Part shown: piece by piece, positions 35,204 through 43,551 of the stretch
Numbering within the stretch: the stretch's first letter is position 1
Layout: each line of letters opens with the position of its first letter
DNA from: Mucilaginibacter sp. PPCGB 2223
GTDB lineage: Bacteria; Bacteroidota; Bacteroidia; Sphingobacteriales; Sphingobacteriaceae
NCBI RefSeq assembly: GCF_001705515.1
Contig: NZ_MDJS01000003.1
Span: 62,001 to 126,000, forward strand
DNA length: 64,000 bases
Direction of reading: 5' to 3'
The notes under the pieces: model-generated
What the model saw: the letters and a program-made list of their open reading frames with translations, nothing else
Told to the model about the DNA's origin: nothing
The model's database searches: none
Translations under genes and position numbers: made by a program

Positions 35204-37261
35204 ATGAAATCATTATTATGCGCACTGTTAATTTTAGTGATGGCAACGCTTAACATTAAAGCCCAGCAGCCCCTGCAAAAGCTAAACCCCGAAACGCTTT
35301 GGCGCCTGGGCCGTTTTTCGGGTGCTACGCTAACTCCCGATGGTAAAAACATTTTGTATACGGTATCAACTTACAATATCGGCACCAATAAATCCGAACC
35401 TAATATTTTTAGTGTAGGTGTTGATGGCGGGCCATCGCAGCAGATCACTAACGAACCCGGCAGTAAAGCCATCTTAAAAATCGATCCGGCAACCGGCCGC
35501 ATTACTTACTGGTACGATGGCCGCATCTGGCAGATGAACAGTGATGGCGGCAGCCTGGCCATGATTACCGTTAACCAGCAGGACGATTTCGACAATATCC
35601 GCATATCGCCCGATGGTAAAAAAATAATGTACACCCGCGATGTGCAGATAGCCAAAGTTTTAGGCAAGGATAAGTACAGCGACCTGCCCAAAGCAAACGC
35701 TTATGTCATCACTGATCTGAACTACCGCCACTGGGATACCTGGAACAGCGGCAAATGCTCGCATATTTTCTTAGCTGATTACGATAACGGCAAGATCAGC
35801 AACGAAAAGGACATTATGCACGGCGAAGCTTTCGATGTACCGCAAAAACCAAGCGGCGGCTTGGAAGACCTGATCTTCAGTCCGGACAGCAAACGCATTA
35901 TTTACGTTTGCAAAAAAAAGGCAGGCAAGGATTATGCCCAGAGCACCAATACCAGCCTGTACCAATATAACATCGCCACCGACGAAACCCGCGATATTAC
36001 CCAGGGCATGAACGGCTACGATACCGCACCGGCTTTCAGCAACGATGGTTCGCAACTGGCCTGGCTAAGCATGAAGGAAGATGGTTACGAGGCCGATAAG
36101 AATGATATTATCATCCGCGACTTAAAAACCGGTGCAAAATTCAACCTTACTGCGCAATGGGACGAAACCATCAGTTCGTTCGCCTTTAGCAAGGACGATT
36201 CGAAGATCTATTTCCTGGCAGTTGTGAACGGCACCGAGCAATTACACAGCGTAGATATCACCGGGAACCGCGCAGCAGCAGCATCAACCATCAAACAAAT
36301 AACCAAAGGGCAGTGGGACGTGAGTTCCATCATCGGCCAATCGGGCACGAGCATGATCGTTACCCGTACCGATATGAACCATGCCGCCGAGGTCTACAGC
36401 GTTAACCTGAATACCGGCTCGATGCAAAAGCTAAGCGATATCAATGATAAAATTAACAATCGCCTTGCTCCCAGCCGTGTTGCCGAACGCCATATTAAAA
36501 CAAGCGACGGTAAGGATATGCTGGCCTGGGTGATCTACCCGCCCGACTTCGACGCATCGAAAAAATACCCTACCCTGTTGTTTTGCCAGGGCGGGCCGCA
36601 ATCGCCTTTATCGCAGGGCTATTCTTTCCGCTGGAATTTTCAGCTGATGGCCGCCAACGGGTATATCATCATCGCACCTAACCGCCGCGGTATGCCCGGC
36701 CACGGTGTAGAATGGAACCGCGAAATAAGCGGCGACTGGGGCGGGCAGGCCATACAGGATTACCTGAGCGCCATCGACGATATTTCCACAGAGCCTTATG
36801 TAGATAAAGAACGCCTGGGCTGCGTAGGTGCAAGTTACGGGGGTTATTCGGTTTATATGCTGGCCGGCGTGCATAACGGCAGGTTTAAAACTTTTATTGC
36901 CCATGATGGCTTGTTCGACCTTAAAAGCTGGTATGGTACTACCGAAGAGCTGTGGTTTGCCAATAAAGATATCGGCGGCAATTACTGGGATAAGATGAAC
37001 GCCAAGGCCCAAAAATCGTACAGCAAATTTAACCCGAGCAACTACGTGGATAAATGGAACACGCCGATCATGATCATCCAGGGCGGCAAAGATTACCGCG
37101 TACCGATAGAGCAGGGTTTACAAGCTTTCCAGGCGGCACAATTGAGAGGGATTAAATCGAAATTACTGTACCTGCCCGATGAGAACCACTGGGTGCTGAA
37201 ACCACAGAACGCTTTGGTTTGGCAGCGCGAGTTTTTTGATTGGCTGAAGGAAACATTATAG
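35204..37261 (+). CDS. S9-family prolyl-oligopeptidase/DPP-like peptidase
   Basis: 685 residues from the ATG at 35204, where a signal peptide begins (LVMATLNIKAQQ); a TTG-initiated longer frame from 35162 is less likely. The N-terminal part (about 25-400) is a WD40-like propeller with several PDGKNILY, SPDGKKIMY and SPDSKRIIY repeats. The C-terminal alpha/beta hydrolase carries the serine nucleophile (about residue 544, VGASYGGYS), the aspartate (GGKDYRVP) and histidine (DENHWVL). It likely trims peptides in the periplasm, in line with a protein-degrading lifestyle. Follows the Gate-domain gene. Confidence 0.9.
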   Translation: MKSLLCALLILVMATLNIKAQQPLQKLNPETLWRLGRFSGATLTPDGKNILYTVSTYNIGTNKSEPNIFSVGVDGGPSQQITNEPGSKAILKIDPATGRITYWYDGRIWQMNSDGGSLAMITVNQQDDFDNIRISPDGKKIMYTRDVQIAKVLGKDKYSDLPKANAYVITDLNYRHWDTWNSGKCSHIFLADYDNGKISNEKDIMHGEAFDVPQKPSGGLEDLIFSPDSKRIIYVCKKKAGKDYAQSTNTSLYQYNIATDETRDITQGMNGYDTAPAFSNDGSQLAWLSMKEDGYEADKNDIIIRDLKTGAKFNLTAQWDETISSFAFSKDDSKIYFLAVVNGTEQLHSVDITGNRAAAASTIKQITKGQWDVSSIIGQSGTSMIVTRTDMNHAAEVYSVNLNTGSMQKLSDINDKINNRLAPSRVAERHIKTSDGKDMLAWVIYPPDFDASKKYPTLLFCQGGPQSPLSQGYSFRWNFQLMAANGYIIIAPNRRGMPGHGVEWNREISGDWGGQAIQDYLSAIDDISTEPYVDKERLGCVGASYGGYSVYMLAGVHNGRFKTFIAHDGLFDLKSWYGTTEELWFANKDIGGNYWDKMNAKAQKSYSKFNPSNYVDKWNTPIMIIQGGKDYRVPIEQGLQAFQAAQLRGIKSKLLYLPDENHWVLKPQNALVWQREFFDWLKETL

Positions 37262-37274
37262 AAATTTCCCAACA

Positions 37275-37358
37275 TGTCATTGCGAGGTACTAAGCAATCG
37301 CACAGATGCAAGGCTGATATGCACAACAAGAGATTGCCGCGCTGCGCTCGCAATGATA
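37275..37358. repeat. TCATTGCGAG-type inverted repeat (copy 1)
   Basis: Left end TGTCATTGCGAGGTAC and right end CGCTCGCAATGATA are inverted, with inner GCAATCGCA mirrored imperfectly by GATTGC. The second copy is at 53401-53485. The left end lies 13 bp after the S9 peptidase stop. Confidence 0.75.
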
Positions 37359-37377
37359 TGGCGTAATATAAAACACC

Positions 37378-37986
37378 GTGAACCTCCTTAACAAAATCAA
37401 TTCCTGTACCTCGCATATTTCGGACGAGTTGTTGCCGAAACAAAAAACCGTTCATAACTCGGTATTTTTTCACCGGGATAATTATTGCCTGCTGGAGCTG
37501 CTGCCCGTACAAAATCTGCTAACCAAACAACCCGAACCAGGCGAAATTGATGAGCATGCCGGCAAGGATTTTACCGGGAATGGTTTTTTAAATTGTGCCT
37601 GCCGCGAAGATGCAACTTATCCGTTATCGAACCTGGATATTGATAAAAAGGAGTTTAAAGCGCTCATTGCAACAGAAAGCCTCTTTTTTTTTGATACGGT
37701 TTATACCAGCGACTCTGCTGATCGCGAATTGGTTAAAGATACCCGTGGCTTTGGTTTTGAGAACTATGTTTTGTATTATACTTTCAAAGAGGACACCATA
37801 ATTACCTGCTGGCTGGATTATAACCCCATAGCCGAAACCTTAAATAATTATCCCGAAAAACTGCAGCATACTTTGCTTAAACTCGGCCATGCCTACGGCC
37901 TGGTACTGATCGACTGGAACGAGTGCTTCACGGTTAACCTGGCCAACAGGCACGCTTTATCCGATTATACGAAAGAGGCCTTGTAA
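37378..37986 (+). CDS. Hypothetical protein
   Basis: 202 residues, no signal peptide and no recognised family. It starts at a GTG at 37378, only 20 bp after the repeat. Visible features are several scattered cysteines (for example LNCACRED), a hydrophobic strand-rich C-terminal half (YVLYYTFKEDTIITCWLDYN) and an amphipathic helical segment near the end. A soluble single-domain protein. The lack of a clear ATG and the repeat just upstream make the start uncertain. Confidence 0.55.
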   Translation: MNLLNKINSCTSHISDELLPKQKTVHNSVFFHRDNYCLLELLPVQNLLTKQPEPGEIDEHAGKDFTGNGFLNCACREDATYPLSNLDIDKKEFKALIATESLFFFDTVYTSDSADRELVKDTRGFGFENYVLYYTFKEDTIITCWLDYNPIAETLNNYPEKLQHTLLKLGHAYGLVLIDWNECFTVNLANRHALSDYTKEAL

Positions 37987-38035
37987 AAGGCTTCGTCTGC
38001 CCGCCATAAGTTTTGATTTTAACTTTTGACTTAAG

Positions 38036-38224
38036 TTACATCAACTCCCTATCCTTCTTTTCGCGGTAAGCCTTATTGGCGATATAGAACAAAACAGCAG
38101 CAGGCACCAGATCGTAAAACGATGATAGGTGCATGGCCGGGTAATCCAGCCAGATATCGTAAATACTGATACCCAGCAGTACAAAGCCTGCGATGATATA
38201 GAGGTACAGATAGCTTGTCTTCAC
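38036..38224 (-). CDS. Small membrane protein with two TM helices
   Basis: 62 residues. Two hydrophobic segments (YLYLYIIAGFVLLGISIYDI and YDLVPAAVLFYIANKAY) flank a short polar loop, with a lysine/arginine-rich C-terminus (REKKDREL), which suggests an integral protein with its tail on the cytoplasmic side. No family recognised. It lies alone, divergent from the PorP/SprF-like gene. Function unknown. Confidence 0.55.
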   Translation of the reverse strand: MKTSYLYLYIIAGFVLLGISIYDIWLDYPAMHLSSFYDLVPAAVLFYIANKAYREKKDRELM

Positions 38225-38418
38225 TTTACGAATTTAAACTTATTTAACAGTTTATCCGCAATTTAGTTCTCCATGAACTTTCGCCGCATTCGTGCTCTGC
38301 CACAAAAAAATAAACAAGAACGAAAAAATTAACTATAACTATTTTCTTTTTCCTCACGTATAAGCACTCACCTGGTTAATGATGATTGGACAAACACGAC
38401 CAGTGTAAAACGAAAAGG

Positions 38419-39444
38419 ATGATGAAAAGGAGATTTTTACTGCTGTTTAGCTTGTTATTTGCCGGCATTGCCGCAAACGCCCAGGACCACATCTACTCAC
38501 AATTTTTTAATGCGCCAATTTACCTTAACCCTGCCCTTACCGGCCAGTTTGACGGCGACCTGCGTGTAAATATGATATACCGCAACCAATGGAGCGCCGT
38601 TGGTAAATTAAATTATTTAAATGCTTCTATCGATTATAACCTGCCACAGTTTGGCGGCGGCGTTGGCCTGATGCTTAACCGCAGCAACGAAGGCACGGCT
38701 TATTTTGTACAAAACAGCGCAGCTTTAACTTATGCGTATAGTGTAGGTGGCGAAGGTTATGTATTGTCGTTCGGTTTGCAGGCCGGTGTGGCTAACCGTC
38801 AGATCGACTTCAGCAAACTGATTTTTGCCGACCAGATTGATCCCACCTCGGGTTATATTCCGGGATCGGCAACCTCGGCCGAAGCGCCTGCTTTCAACAG
38901 CAAATACTATTTCGACTCGGGTGCAGGTATCAACCTGGTTGCGGGTAATTTTATGGGCGGCGCTACTTTGCAGCACTTAAACCGGCCCGATCAGTCGTTT
39001 ACCGGCACCCCTTCAAATCTGGCCATGCGGGCGGCTTTGCATTTAAGCTATAAATTAGGTTTAGACCCATACGATAACGGCGACGAAGCCGATAGATCAT
39101 ATGTGATACCATCAGTGGTGATGTATAAACAAGCCGACGCCAGTACTATGAGCTTCGGCGCCGAATACAAGCGCCGCGGCGTAAGTGCCGGCCTTTGGTA
39201 CCGTACCGATGGCCAGGGCAGCCCGAACGCCGTGGTGGTATCCTTAGTGTTCGACCTGTTTTTGCATAAAGATACCGGCGAGAAGTTTCGCCTCGGTGTG
39301 AGCCACGATGCCTCAATATCAAAAATGGGCTACTCGAACACCAGCGGCACAAGCGAGGGCAGCGTAAGCTATCAAACCTCTTTCCCGGGCCGCGACAGCT
39401 TTAACAAGTTTGAAGGCACCAGCCGTTGTTATACCTTCTATTAA
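38419..39444 (+). CDS. PorP/SprF-family type IX secretion membrane protein
   Basis: 341 residues from the ATG at 38419. That start begins the signal peptide (LLFSLLFAGIAANAQ); a TTG upstream would lengthen it unnaturally. The mature start DHIYSQFFNAPIYLNPALTG, then NMIYRNQW and the LSYKLGLD segments, are the PorP/SprF signature, an outer-membrane barrel linked to type IX secretion and gliding. Such genes are usually followed by an OmpA-like gene. Here it stands alone and ends in a terminator. Whether it is the core or an accessory PorP copy is not known. Confidence 0.9.
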   Translation: MMKRRFLLLFSLLFAGIAANAQDHIYSQFFNAPIYLNPALTGQFDGDLRVNMIYRNQWSAVGKLNYLNASIDYNLPQFGGGVGLMLNRSNEGTAYFVQNSAALTYAYSVGGEGYVLSFGLQAGVANRQIDFSKLIFADQIDPTSGYIPGSATSAEAPAFNSKYYFDSGAGINLVAGNFMGGATLQHLNRPDQSFTGTPSNLAMRAALHLSYKLGLDPYDNGDEADRSYVIPSVVMYKQADASTMSFGAEYKRRGVSAGLWYRTDGQGSPNAVVVSLVFDLFLHKDTGEKFRLGVSHDASISKMGYSNTSGTSEGSVSYQTSFPGRDSFNKFEGTSRCYTFY

Positions 39445-39471
39445 AATACTGTTTGCTGAGTTAATTTCTAA

Positions 39472-39498
39472 AGGCAGTCGCTATGCGACTGCTTTTGG
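39472..39498 (+). terminator. Rho-independent terminator of the PorP/SprF gene
   Basis: Arms GCAGTCGC (39474-39481) and GCGACTGC (39485-39492) separated by three bases, followed by a T-tract. Confidence 0.8.
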
Positions 39499-39525
39499 TT
39501 TTCGCAGGATTTTGTACTTTTAGGC

Positions 39526-39939
39526 ATGAGCTTAAACCAGGTACCTTCGGCCAGCGCGCAGGCGCATATTGGGCGCGAACATTATCAAACAACCATTACA
39601 TCGGCCGGGCACACCCTTATTGCAGATGAACCTGAAACATCCATGGGTACCGACCTTGGTATGAGCCCCTACAGTTTGCTGCTGGCCAGCCTGGGCAGTT
39701 GTACAGCCATCACGCTGCGCATGTACGCCGACCGTAAAATGTGGGTAGTTGATGGTATTGAAGTTAAGCTTGACCTGTACCGTATCAATTCGGAGACGAT
39801 CATCGAACGGGTTATATCTTTCAGCGGTAATTTAACTGATGAGCAGCGCAACAGGCTGCTGACCATCGCCAACTCGTGTCCGGTACACCAGATCCTGACA
39901 GGAAATATCGACATTAAAACCCGTTTAACAGGTGCATAA
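39526..39939 (+). CDS. OsmC-family protein (second copy)
   Basis: 137 residues. The N-terminal YQTTITSAGHTLIADEPETS and LLASLGSCTAITLRMYADRK (catalytic cysteine about residue 67), then the second cysteine in TIANSCPVHQILTG (about 124), place it in the OsmC/YhfA group of thiol peroxidases. It differs from the 26427 gene in length and in having both cysteines in the classical arrangement. It is a single gene; its stop is close to an inverted repeat read as a leftward terminator. Confidence 0.88.
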   Translation: MSLNQVPSASAQAHIGREHYQTTITSAGHTLIADEPETSMGTDLGMSPYSLLLASLGSCTAITLRMYADRKMWVVDGIEVKLDLYRINSETIIERVISFSGNLTDEQRNRLLTIANSCPVHQILTGNIDIKTRLTGA

Positions 39940-39962
39940 AAAAACCGCCATTGCGGGCGGTT
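39938..39962 (-). terminator. Hairpin with U-tract on the minus strand, after the 40007 gene
   Basis: Arms AACCGCC (39943-39949) and GGCGGTT (39956-39962). The T-tract lies on the left, so the hairpin terminates leftward transcription, i.e. that of the gene ending at 40007. It also overlaps the end of the OsmC gene. Confidence 0.65.
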
Positions 39963-40006
39963 CGGATATCTGCTTTGAAAATACGGGCAACCGTTTTTAC
40001 GGGCGG

Positions 40007-40246
40007 TTATTCGTTGCATGTTGAGGCGTACTCAACATGGTAAATAAAATCGTCCTCGCATTTAAAGGTACCTGCGCTAAACCGTATTTTACGTCCCCAG
40101 TTTTCCCAGTACATCTCGTAAATTGTTTTCTCGCCAACGTCTTCAACTTCGATAAAGTAATTGTTAGCCAATTTGTACAATGTTTTTTGGAGTTTCATTT
40201 TTGGGATCAAATGAAATTTTTTTAAAGTTTCTGCCGATATTTTCAT
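40007..40246 (-). CDS. Small hypothetical protein
   Basis: 79 residues, no signal peptide. An N-terminal basic helix-like segment (KMKLQKTLYKLANNY) precedes a charged strand-rich part with a likely conserved aromatic stretch (EMYWENWGRKIRF) and a C-terminal YHVEYASTCNE. No family recognised. It has an ATG start and a leftward terminator 45 bp past its stop. A+T-rich, single-gene unit. Function unknown. Confidence 0.5.
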   Translation of the reverse strand: MKISAETLKKFHLIPKMKLQKTLYKLANNYFIEVEDVGEKTIYEMYWENWGRKIRFSAGTFKCEDDFIYHVEYASTCNE

Positions 40247-40407
40247 GATAGTAGTTTTTTAAAAATTTGCCAACAATAACAAATACACTCATAAAACACC
40301 GAGAGGTAGATGGTTGTTTTAATTTGTAATTCAAATTTAATAACAAAATTGAAAAACAACCAATCAAATCGCCTACTTATACGTCATATTTTATAGTTAA
40401 ACGATAA

Positions 40408-40917
40408 TTATTTAATCATTCCATCGCCAAATTTACAAATCACTGCGGCACCTGCGGCCAGGACAAGCAAATCCTCGAGTAAACCACCTGCCGCGTTACT
40501 CAATCTGCCCGGCTTAGTTATAATTTTGCGAAAATAAAAACTGGCAAATGTTGACGCTAAGGCGCAGGCGCCGCCAAGTATGAGCCCGGTAACGGCGTTA
40601 CCCCTGTTAGCCTTGAGCAGTGCTGCGCTTGTAAACGCCCCTCCGGCTGCCCGCCCGGTTAAGCTCAATAGCTCGGTGCGGTTAGGTGTAAAGGGCATCT
40701 TGTCTCCAATGAGTTCGCCAATGGCTAACACGGCTAAAGTATTTGCTACTACAGGTTGTTGCAGATATTTAAATGGAAGGTGTGAGCACTGAAGCGTTTT
40801 TGACGGATTACGGCTTAACAAATAAGCAGCAGATGTAACACCCGCAAATGAGCGCGAGCCGCATAATGACGCTAACGCAAGGCTTTTAAATAACAGATAG
40901 TCGGGAAGTTTTGTCAT
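40408..40917 (-). CDS. Membrane protein resembling DUF4126
   Basis: 169 residues from the ATG at 40917 (a longer frame to 40941 is possible). Several hydrophobic helices with small-residue patterns: SLALASLCGSRSFAGVTSAAYL, TLAVLAIGELIGDKM, GRAAGGAFTSAALL and LEDLLVLAAGAAVI. The first and the GELIGDK segment recall DUF4126-type membrane proteins of unknown function. It lies 42 bp downstream of the 26-residue hydrophobic peptide gene in the same direction. Confidence 0.6.
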   Translation of the reverse strand: MTKLPDYLLFKSLALASLCGSRSFAGVTSAAYLLSRNPSKTLQCSHLPFKYLQQPVVANTLAVLAIGELIGDKMPFTPNRTELLSLTGRAAGGAFTSAALLKANRGNAVTGLILGGACALASTFASFYFRKIITKPGRLSNAAGGLLEDLLVLAAGAAVICKFGDGMIK

Positions 40918-40959
40918 ACATAATTTAACATTACTTCCCAACTATTGTTAGCTGGCTAT

Positions 40960-41040
40960 TTAATAAACTTTACTATGGCTGGCCCGGTATATTACGGCCA
41001 GCACGTTAAAAACAATGAGTACTATGATCAGATCAAGCAC
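40960..41040 (-). CDS. Candidate 26-residue membrane peptide (KdpF-like in size and shape)
   Basis: A GTG at 41040 opens a frame of 26 residues with one hydrophobic helix (LDLIIVLIVFNVLAVIY) followed by a short basic tail (RASHSKVY). An AAAGGAGG sequence (41049-41056 on the other strand) lies 8 nt upstream, a rare strong Shine-Dalgarno match in this window. The size and helix resemble KdpF-type small subunits, but no kdp genes are nearby. It is 42 bp upstream of the DUF4126-like gene. Not confirmed as expressed. Confidence 0.45.
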   Translation of the reverse strand: MLDLIIVLIVFNVLAVIYRASHSKVY

Positions 41041-41627
41041 GGCTCAACCCTCCTTTCTATTAGGTAGATAATTGGTTTATTTGAATAAATATACTGCTAT
41101 AACGGGGTTCGGCGGTGGTTTGTTTCCTGTGTAGTTTTCAACATTTAAACATTTATTAACTTATATCATTATCGCCGATTGCGACTTTATTATCAATACC
41201 CATAACTAACAGAAAAAAGTATAATATATGCCCTCCTTTGTAAAAGGATCTATACTAAAACATGAGATTTTCTACAAACAAGATATTTGTTAATTTATAT
41301 TAAAAAAATTATTCATAACAGCAATATTACAATTAACTTACAAATTAAACCGGCCCTGCAATGCTCCGTTATTCACTTGTATATGTTAAAATATTTGCTC
41401 ACACCATAGTTCCAATTGCTTTCTTAGGATACAAGGCGCATCGGTTTATGCAATAATTGTAGATGTTACATTTTAAAATATCCTACTGTTAATCAACAAA
41501 ATAGCCAAAATACTGCAACAGGTTGCAAATTATTGCAAAAACATATTTAGCTTCACGGCACAAACACAAAGTGTTTGTTTTACACTTTGATAATTCATAC
41601 TTTTAAATACGCTTTAATTTATTAAAT
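41041..41627. other. Regulatory region between the 26-residue peptide gene and nagK-like gene
   Basis: 587 bp, very A+T-rich, no credible ORF. It holds a -7-like TATATTTA (41086-41093) for the leftward peptide gene, a palindrome TGCAAC-AG-GTTGCA at 41514-41527 with a further TTGCAA at 41534, and the inverted repeat ACAAACAC / GTGTTTGT at 41560-41578, in front of the nagK-like gene. I see nothing else distinctive. Confidence 0.5.
41514..41578. promoter_or_regulatory. Candidate operators upstream of the nagK-like gene
   Basis: Palindrome TGCAAC AG GTTGCA (41514-41527) and inverted repeat ACAAACAC AAA GTGTTTGT (41560-41578). They lie 50-114 bp before the ATG at 41628. Regulator unknown. Confidence 0.4.
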
Positions 41628-42485
41628 ATGATCATTATTGCCGACGGTGGCTCGACCAAAACCAACTGGTGTTTGATAACGGATGAAGGGAAAAAAGTTT
41701 ACTTTAATACCGAGGGGTATAATCCCTATTTCTCGTCGAAAGAGTACATCACGCAGTCGTTAAAAGAAGGTTTGCCTACCGACCTGGAGATTGAGAACGT
41801 AACCGAGGTTAACTATTATGGGGCAGGCTGTTCTGTCGACGATAAGAAGAAGATCGTCGAAGAAGCCATGCAGGCTGTATTTGTAAAAGCCAAAGTTAAC
41901 ATCGGCCACGATTTGCTGGCTGCGGCTCGTGCTGTATTAGGCGTTAACGAAGGCTTTGCAGCTATTTTAGGTACCGGTACCAATACCTGTATTTACGATG
42001 GCAAAGACATTGTATATAATATTGATTCGCTGGCCTATATTTTAGGCGACGAAGGGAGTGGCTGCTACATCGGTAAAAAACTTCTGGGCGATTATGTACG
42101 TGGTTACATGCCCGAGGCTGTGCGCCAGGCTTTCTGGGATACCTATAAACTGACACCCGATGAGGTGATCGACAATGTATACACCAAACCTTTGGCTAAC
42201 CGCTTCTGCGCAAGCTTCAGTAAATTTGTTTACGATAATACGGTGAACATCGAGTACAGCCGTAACCTGGTAAAAAGTTCGTTCGACGATTTCTTCCGCA
42301 ACCTGGTGACGCATTATCCCGACTATCAGAAATATACCTTTAACTGCATAGGCTCGGTTGGTTATAACTTCCGCAACATACTGGAAGAAGTAGTTCTGGA
42401 AAACGGCATGGTGATGGGCAATATCATCCGCTCGCCTATTGATAACCTGGTAAAATACCATTTGGAACTGGCGCCGTCTAAATAA
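41628..42485 (+). CDS. BadF/BcrA-type ATPase, likely N-acetylglucosamine kinase
   Basis: 285 residues of the ASKHA fold. The phosphate-1 loop IIADGGSTKTNW (residues 3-14) with Asp6 is intact. Other kinase motifs are GHDLLAAARA (Asp about 90), AAILGTGTNTCIYDG and ILGDEGSGCYIG. It probably phosphorylates an amino sugar such as GlcNAc with ATP. It ends in a bidirectional terminator shared with the LysR-type gene. The paralogue at 56243 has lost the phosphate-1 loop. Confidence 0.8.
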   Translation: MIIIADGGSTKTNWCLITDEGKKVYFNTEGYNPYFSSKEYITQSLKEGLPTDLEIENVTEVNYYGAGCSVDDKKKIVEEAMQAVFVKAKVNIGHDLLAAARAVLGVNEGFAAILGTGTNTCIYDGKDIVYNIDSLAYILGDEGSGCYIGKKLLGDYVRGYMPEAVRQAFWDTYKLTPDEVIDNVYTKPLANRFCASFSKFVYDNTVNIEYSRNLVKSSFDDFFRNLVTHYPDYQKYTFNCIGSVGYNFRNILEEVVLENGMVMGNIIRSPIDNLVKYHLELAPSK

Positions 42486-42506
42486 AACACCGTAATGCCG
42501 TTCAAA

Positions 42507-42542
42507 ACAAAAAAGGAGGTTTAAAACCTCCTTTTTTGTTTA
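42507..42542. terminator. Bidirectional terminator
   Basis: Perfect arms AAAAGGAGGT and ACCTCCTTTT around TTAAA, with T-runs on both strands. It separates the convergent nagK-like and LysR-type genes. Confidence 0.88.
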
Positions 42543-42560
42543 ATCCTGTACCATTAAAGC

Positions 42561-43457
42561 TCAACTGTTGGAGCGCATGGCAAACTGCATAAAGTTACTG
42601 GTGAGGCCAAAATCTTCCGTACCCTTCCGACGGATAAAAAAGAAGTCGCGTTTGATCTTTAAGCCATCGATAGGCACTTCAACCAAATCGCCCTCGGCAA
42701 GCGCGCGCACAATAGATGGGCGCGGCATAAAACCAAGGCACTGATCGGCCAGCAGAAAATTCTTTAAAGCTTCAGTACCTCCAAGGCGAATCTTAACCGA
42801 CAGGTCGGACGGCTTAATATTGTGCTCCTGTAAGGCTTTAGTAAGCGCATTAAGTGTCCCCGAACCCCGTTCGCGAAGGGCAAGCGGCGTTTTACGCAGT
42901 TCGGCAAGGGTAAGGCTGCGGCCCGCAAGCGGGCTTTTAGCCGAGCAAACAGGTATCACCTCATCGCTCATAAACGGCTGATATGATACGGTGGTCAGTT
43001 TATTTTCGACCTCAATAATACCGATATCCACTTCATGGTTAAGCAACGCGTTTAAGATATATTCGGAGTTACGGTTAACCAGTTGTACATCCACATCGGT
43101 AAACTCCCGCTGAAAGTTGGATAATATGGATGGCAGAATATATAAGGCTATAGTCGTACTGGCTCCCAAACGCAGATGGCCCGAAGCGTTTGAAACATTA
43201 CTCAGGATGGAAAGATCATATTCAATCTCGCGCTGTATCTCGCTCGCTTTAAGCAAATGCTTATACAGGATGTTGCCGGCCTCGGTCATCGATATGCTGG
43301 CTCCCTTACGCTCAAACAGCGGAACCTTGTACATATCCTCCAGCAACTTAACATTTTTACTTACAGCAGGCTGGGTAATAAATAAAACCTGGGCTGCTTT
43401 TGAGAAACTCAAATTAGCGGCAACTTCTAAAAATACCTGGTGGGCAATTGAAAGCAT
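42561..43457 (-). CDS. LysR-family transcriptional regulator
   Basis: 298 residues. The winged-helix domain starts FLEVAANLSFSKAAQVLFI with recognition helix TQPAVSKNVKLLEDMY (about 28-43). A co-inducer-binding domain follows (about 90-295, with LRLGASTTIALYILPSIL). LysR regulators usually act on a neighbouring gene; here the neighbours are the M1 peptidase upstream and the nagK-like gene, convergent. Target unknown. It belongs to the CysB/CbbR-like branch by general appearance only. Confidence 0.88.
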   Translation of the reverse strand: MLSIAHQVFLEVAANLSFSKAAQVLFITQPAVSKNVKLLEDMYKVPLFERKGASISMTEAGNILYKHLLKASEIQREIEYDLSILSNVSNASGHLRLGASTTIALYILPSILSNFQREFTDVDVQLVNRNSEYILNALLNHEVDIGIIEVENKLTTVSYQPFMSDEVIPVCSAKSPLAGRSLTLAELRKTPLALRERGSGTLNALTKALQEHNIKPSDLSVKIRLGGTEALKNFLLADQCLGFMPRPSIVRALAEGDLVEVPIDGLKIKRDFFFIRRKGTEDFGLTSNFMQFAMRSNS

Positions 43458-43495
43458 TAGTTAAAGTTAATAGAATAATAATGCAAGATAGATAT

Positions 43496-43532
43496 AAAAA
43501 AAACGCCCCGGATTATTCACTCCGGGGGCGTT
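43496..43532 (-). terminator. Rho-independent terminator of the M1 peptidase gene
   Basis: Arms AACGCCCCGGA (43502-43512) and TCCGGGGGCGTT (43521-43532, one bulged G). The T-run lies on the minus strand, right after the M1 peptidase gene. Confidence 0.85.
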
Positions 43533-43551
43533 AAAAAAAGGTGATTTTCGC

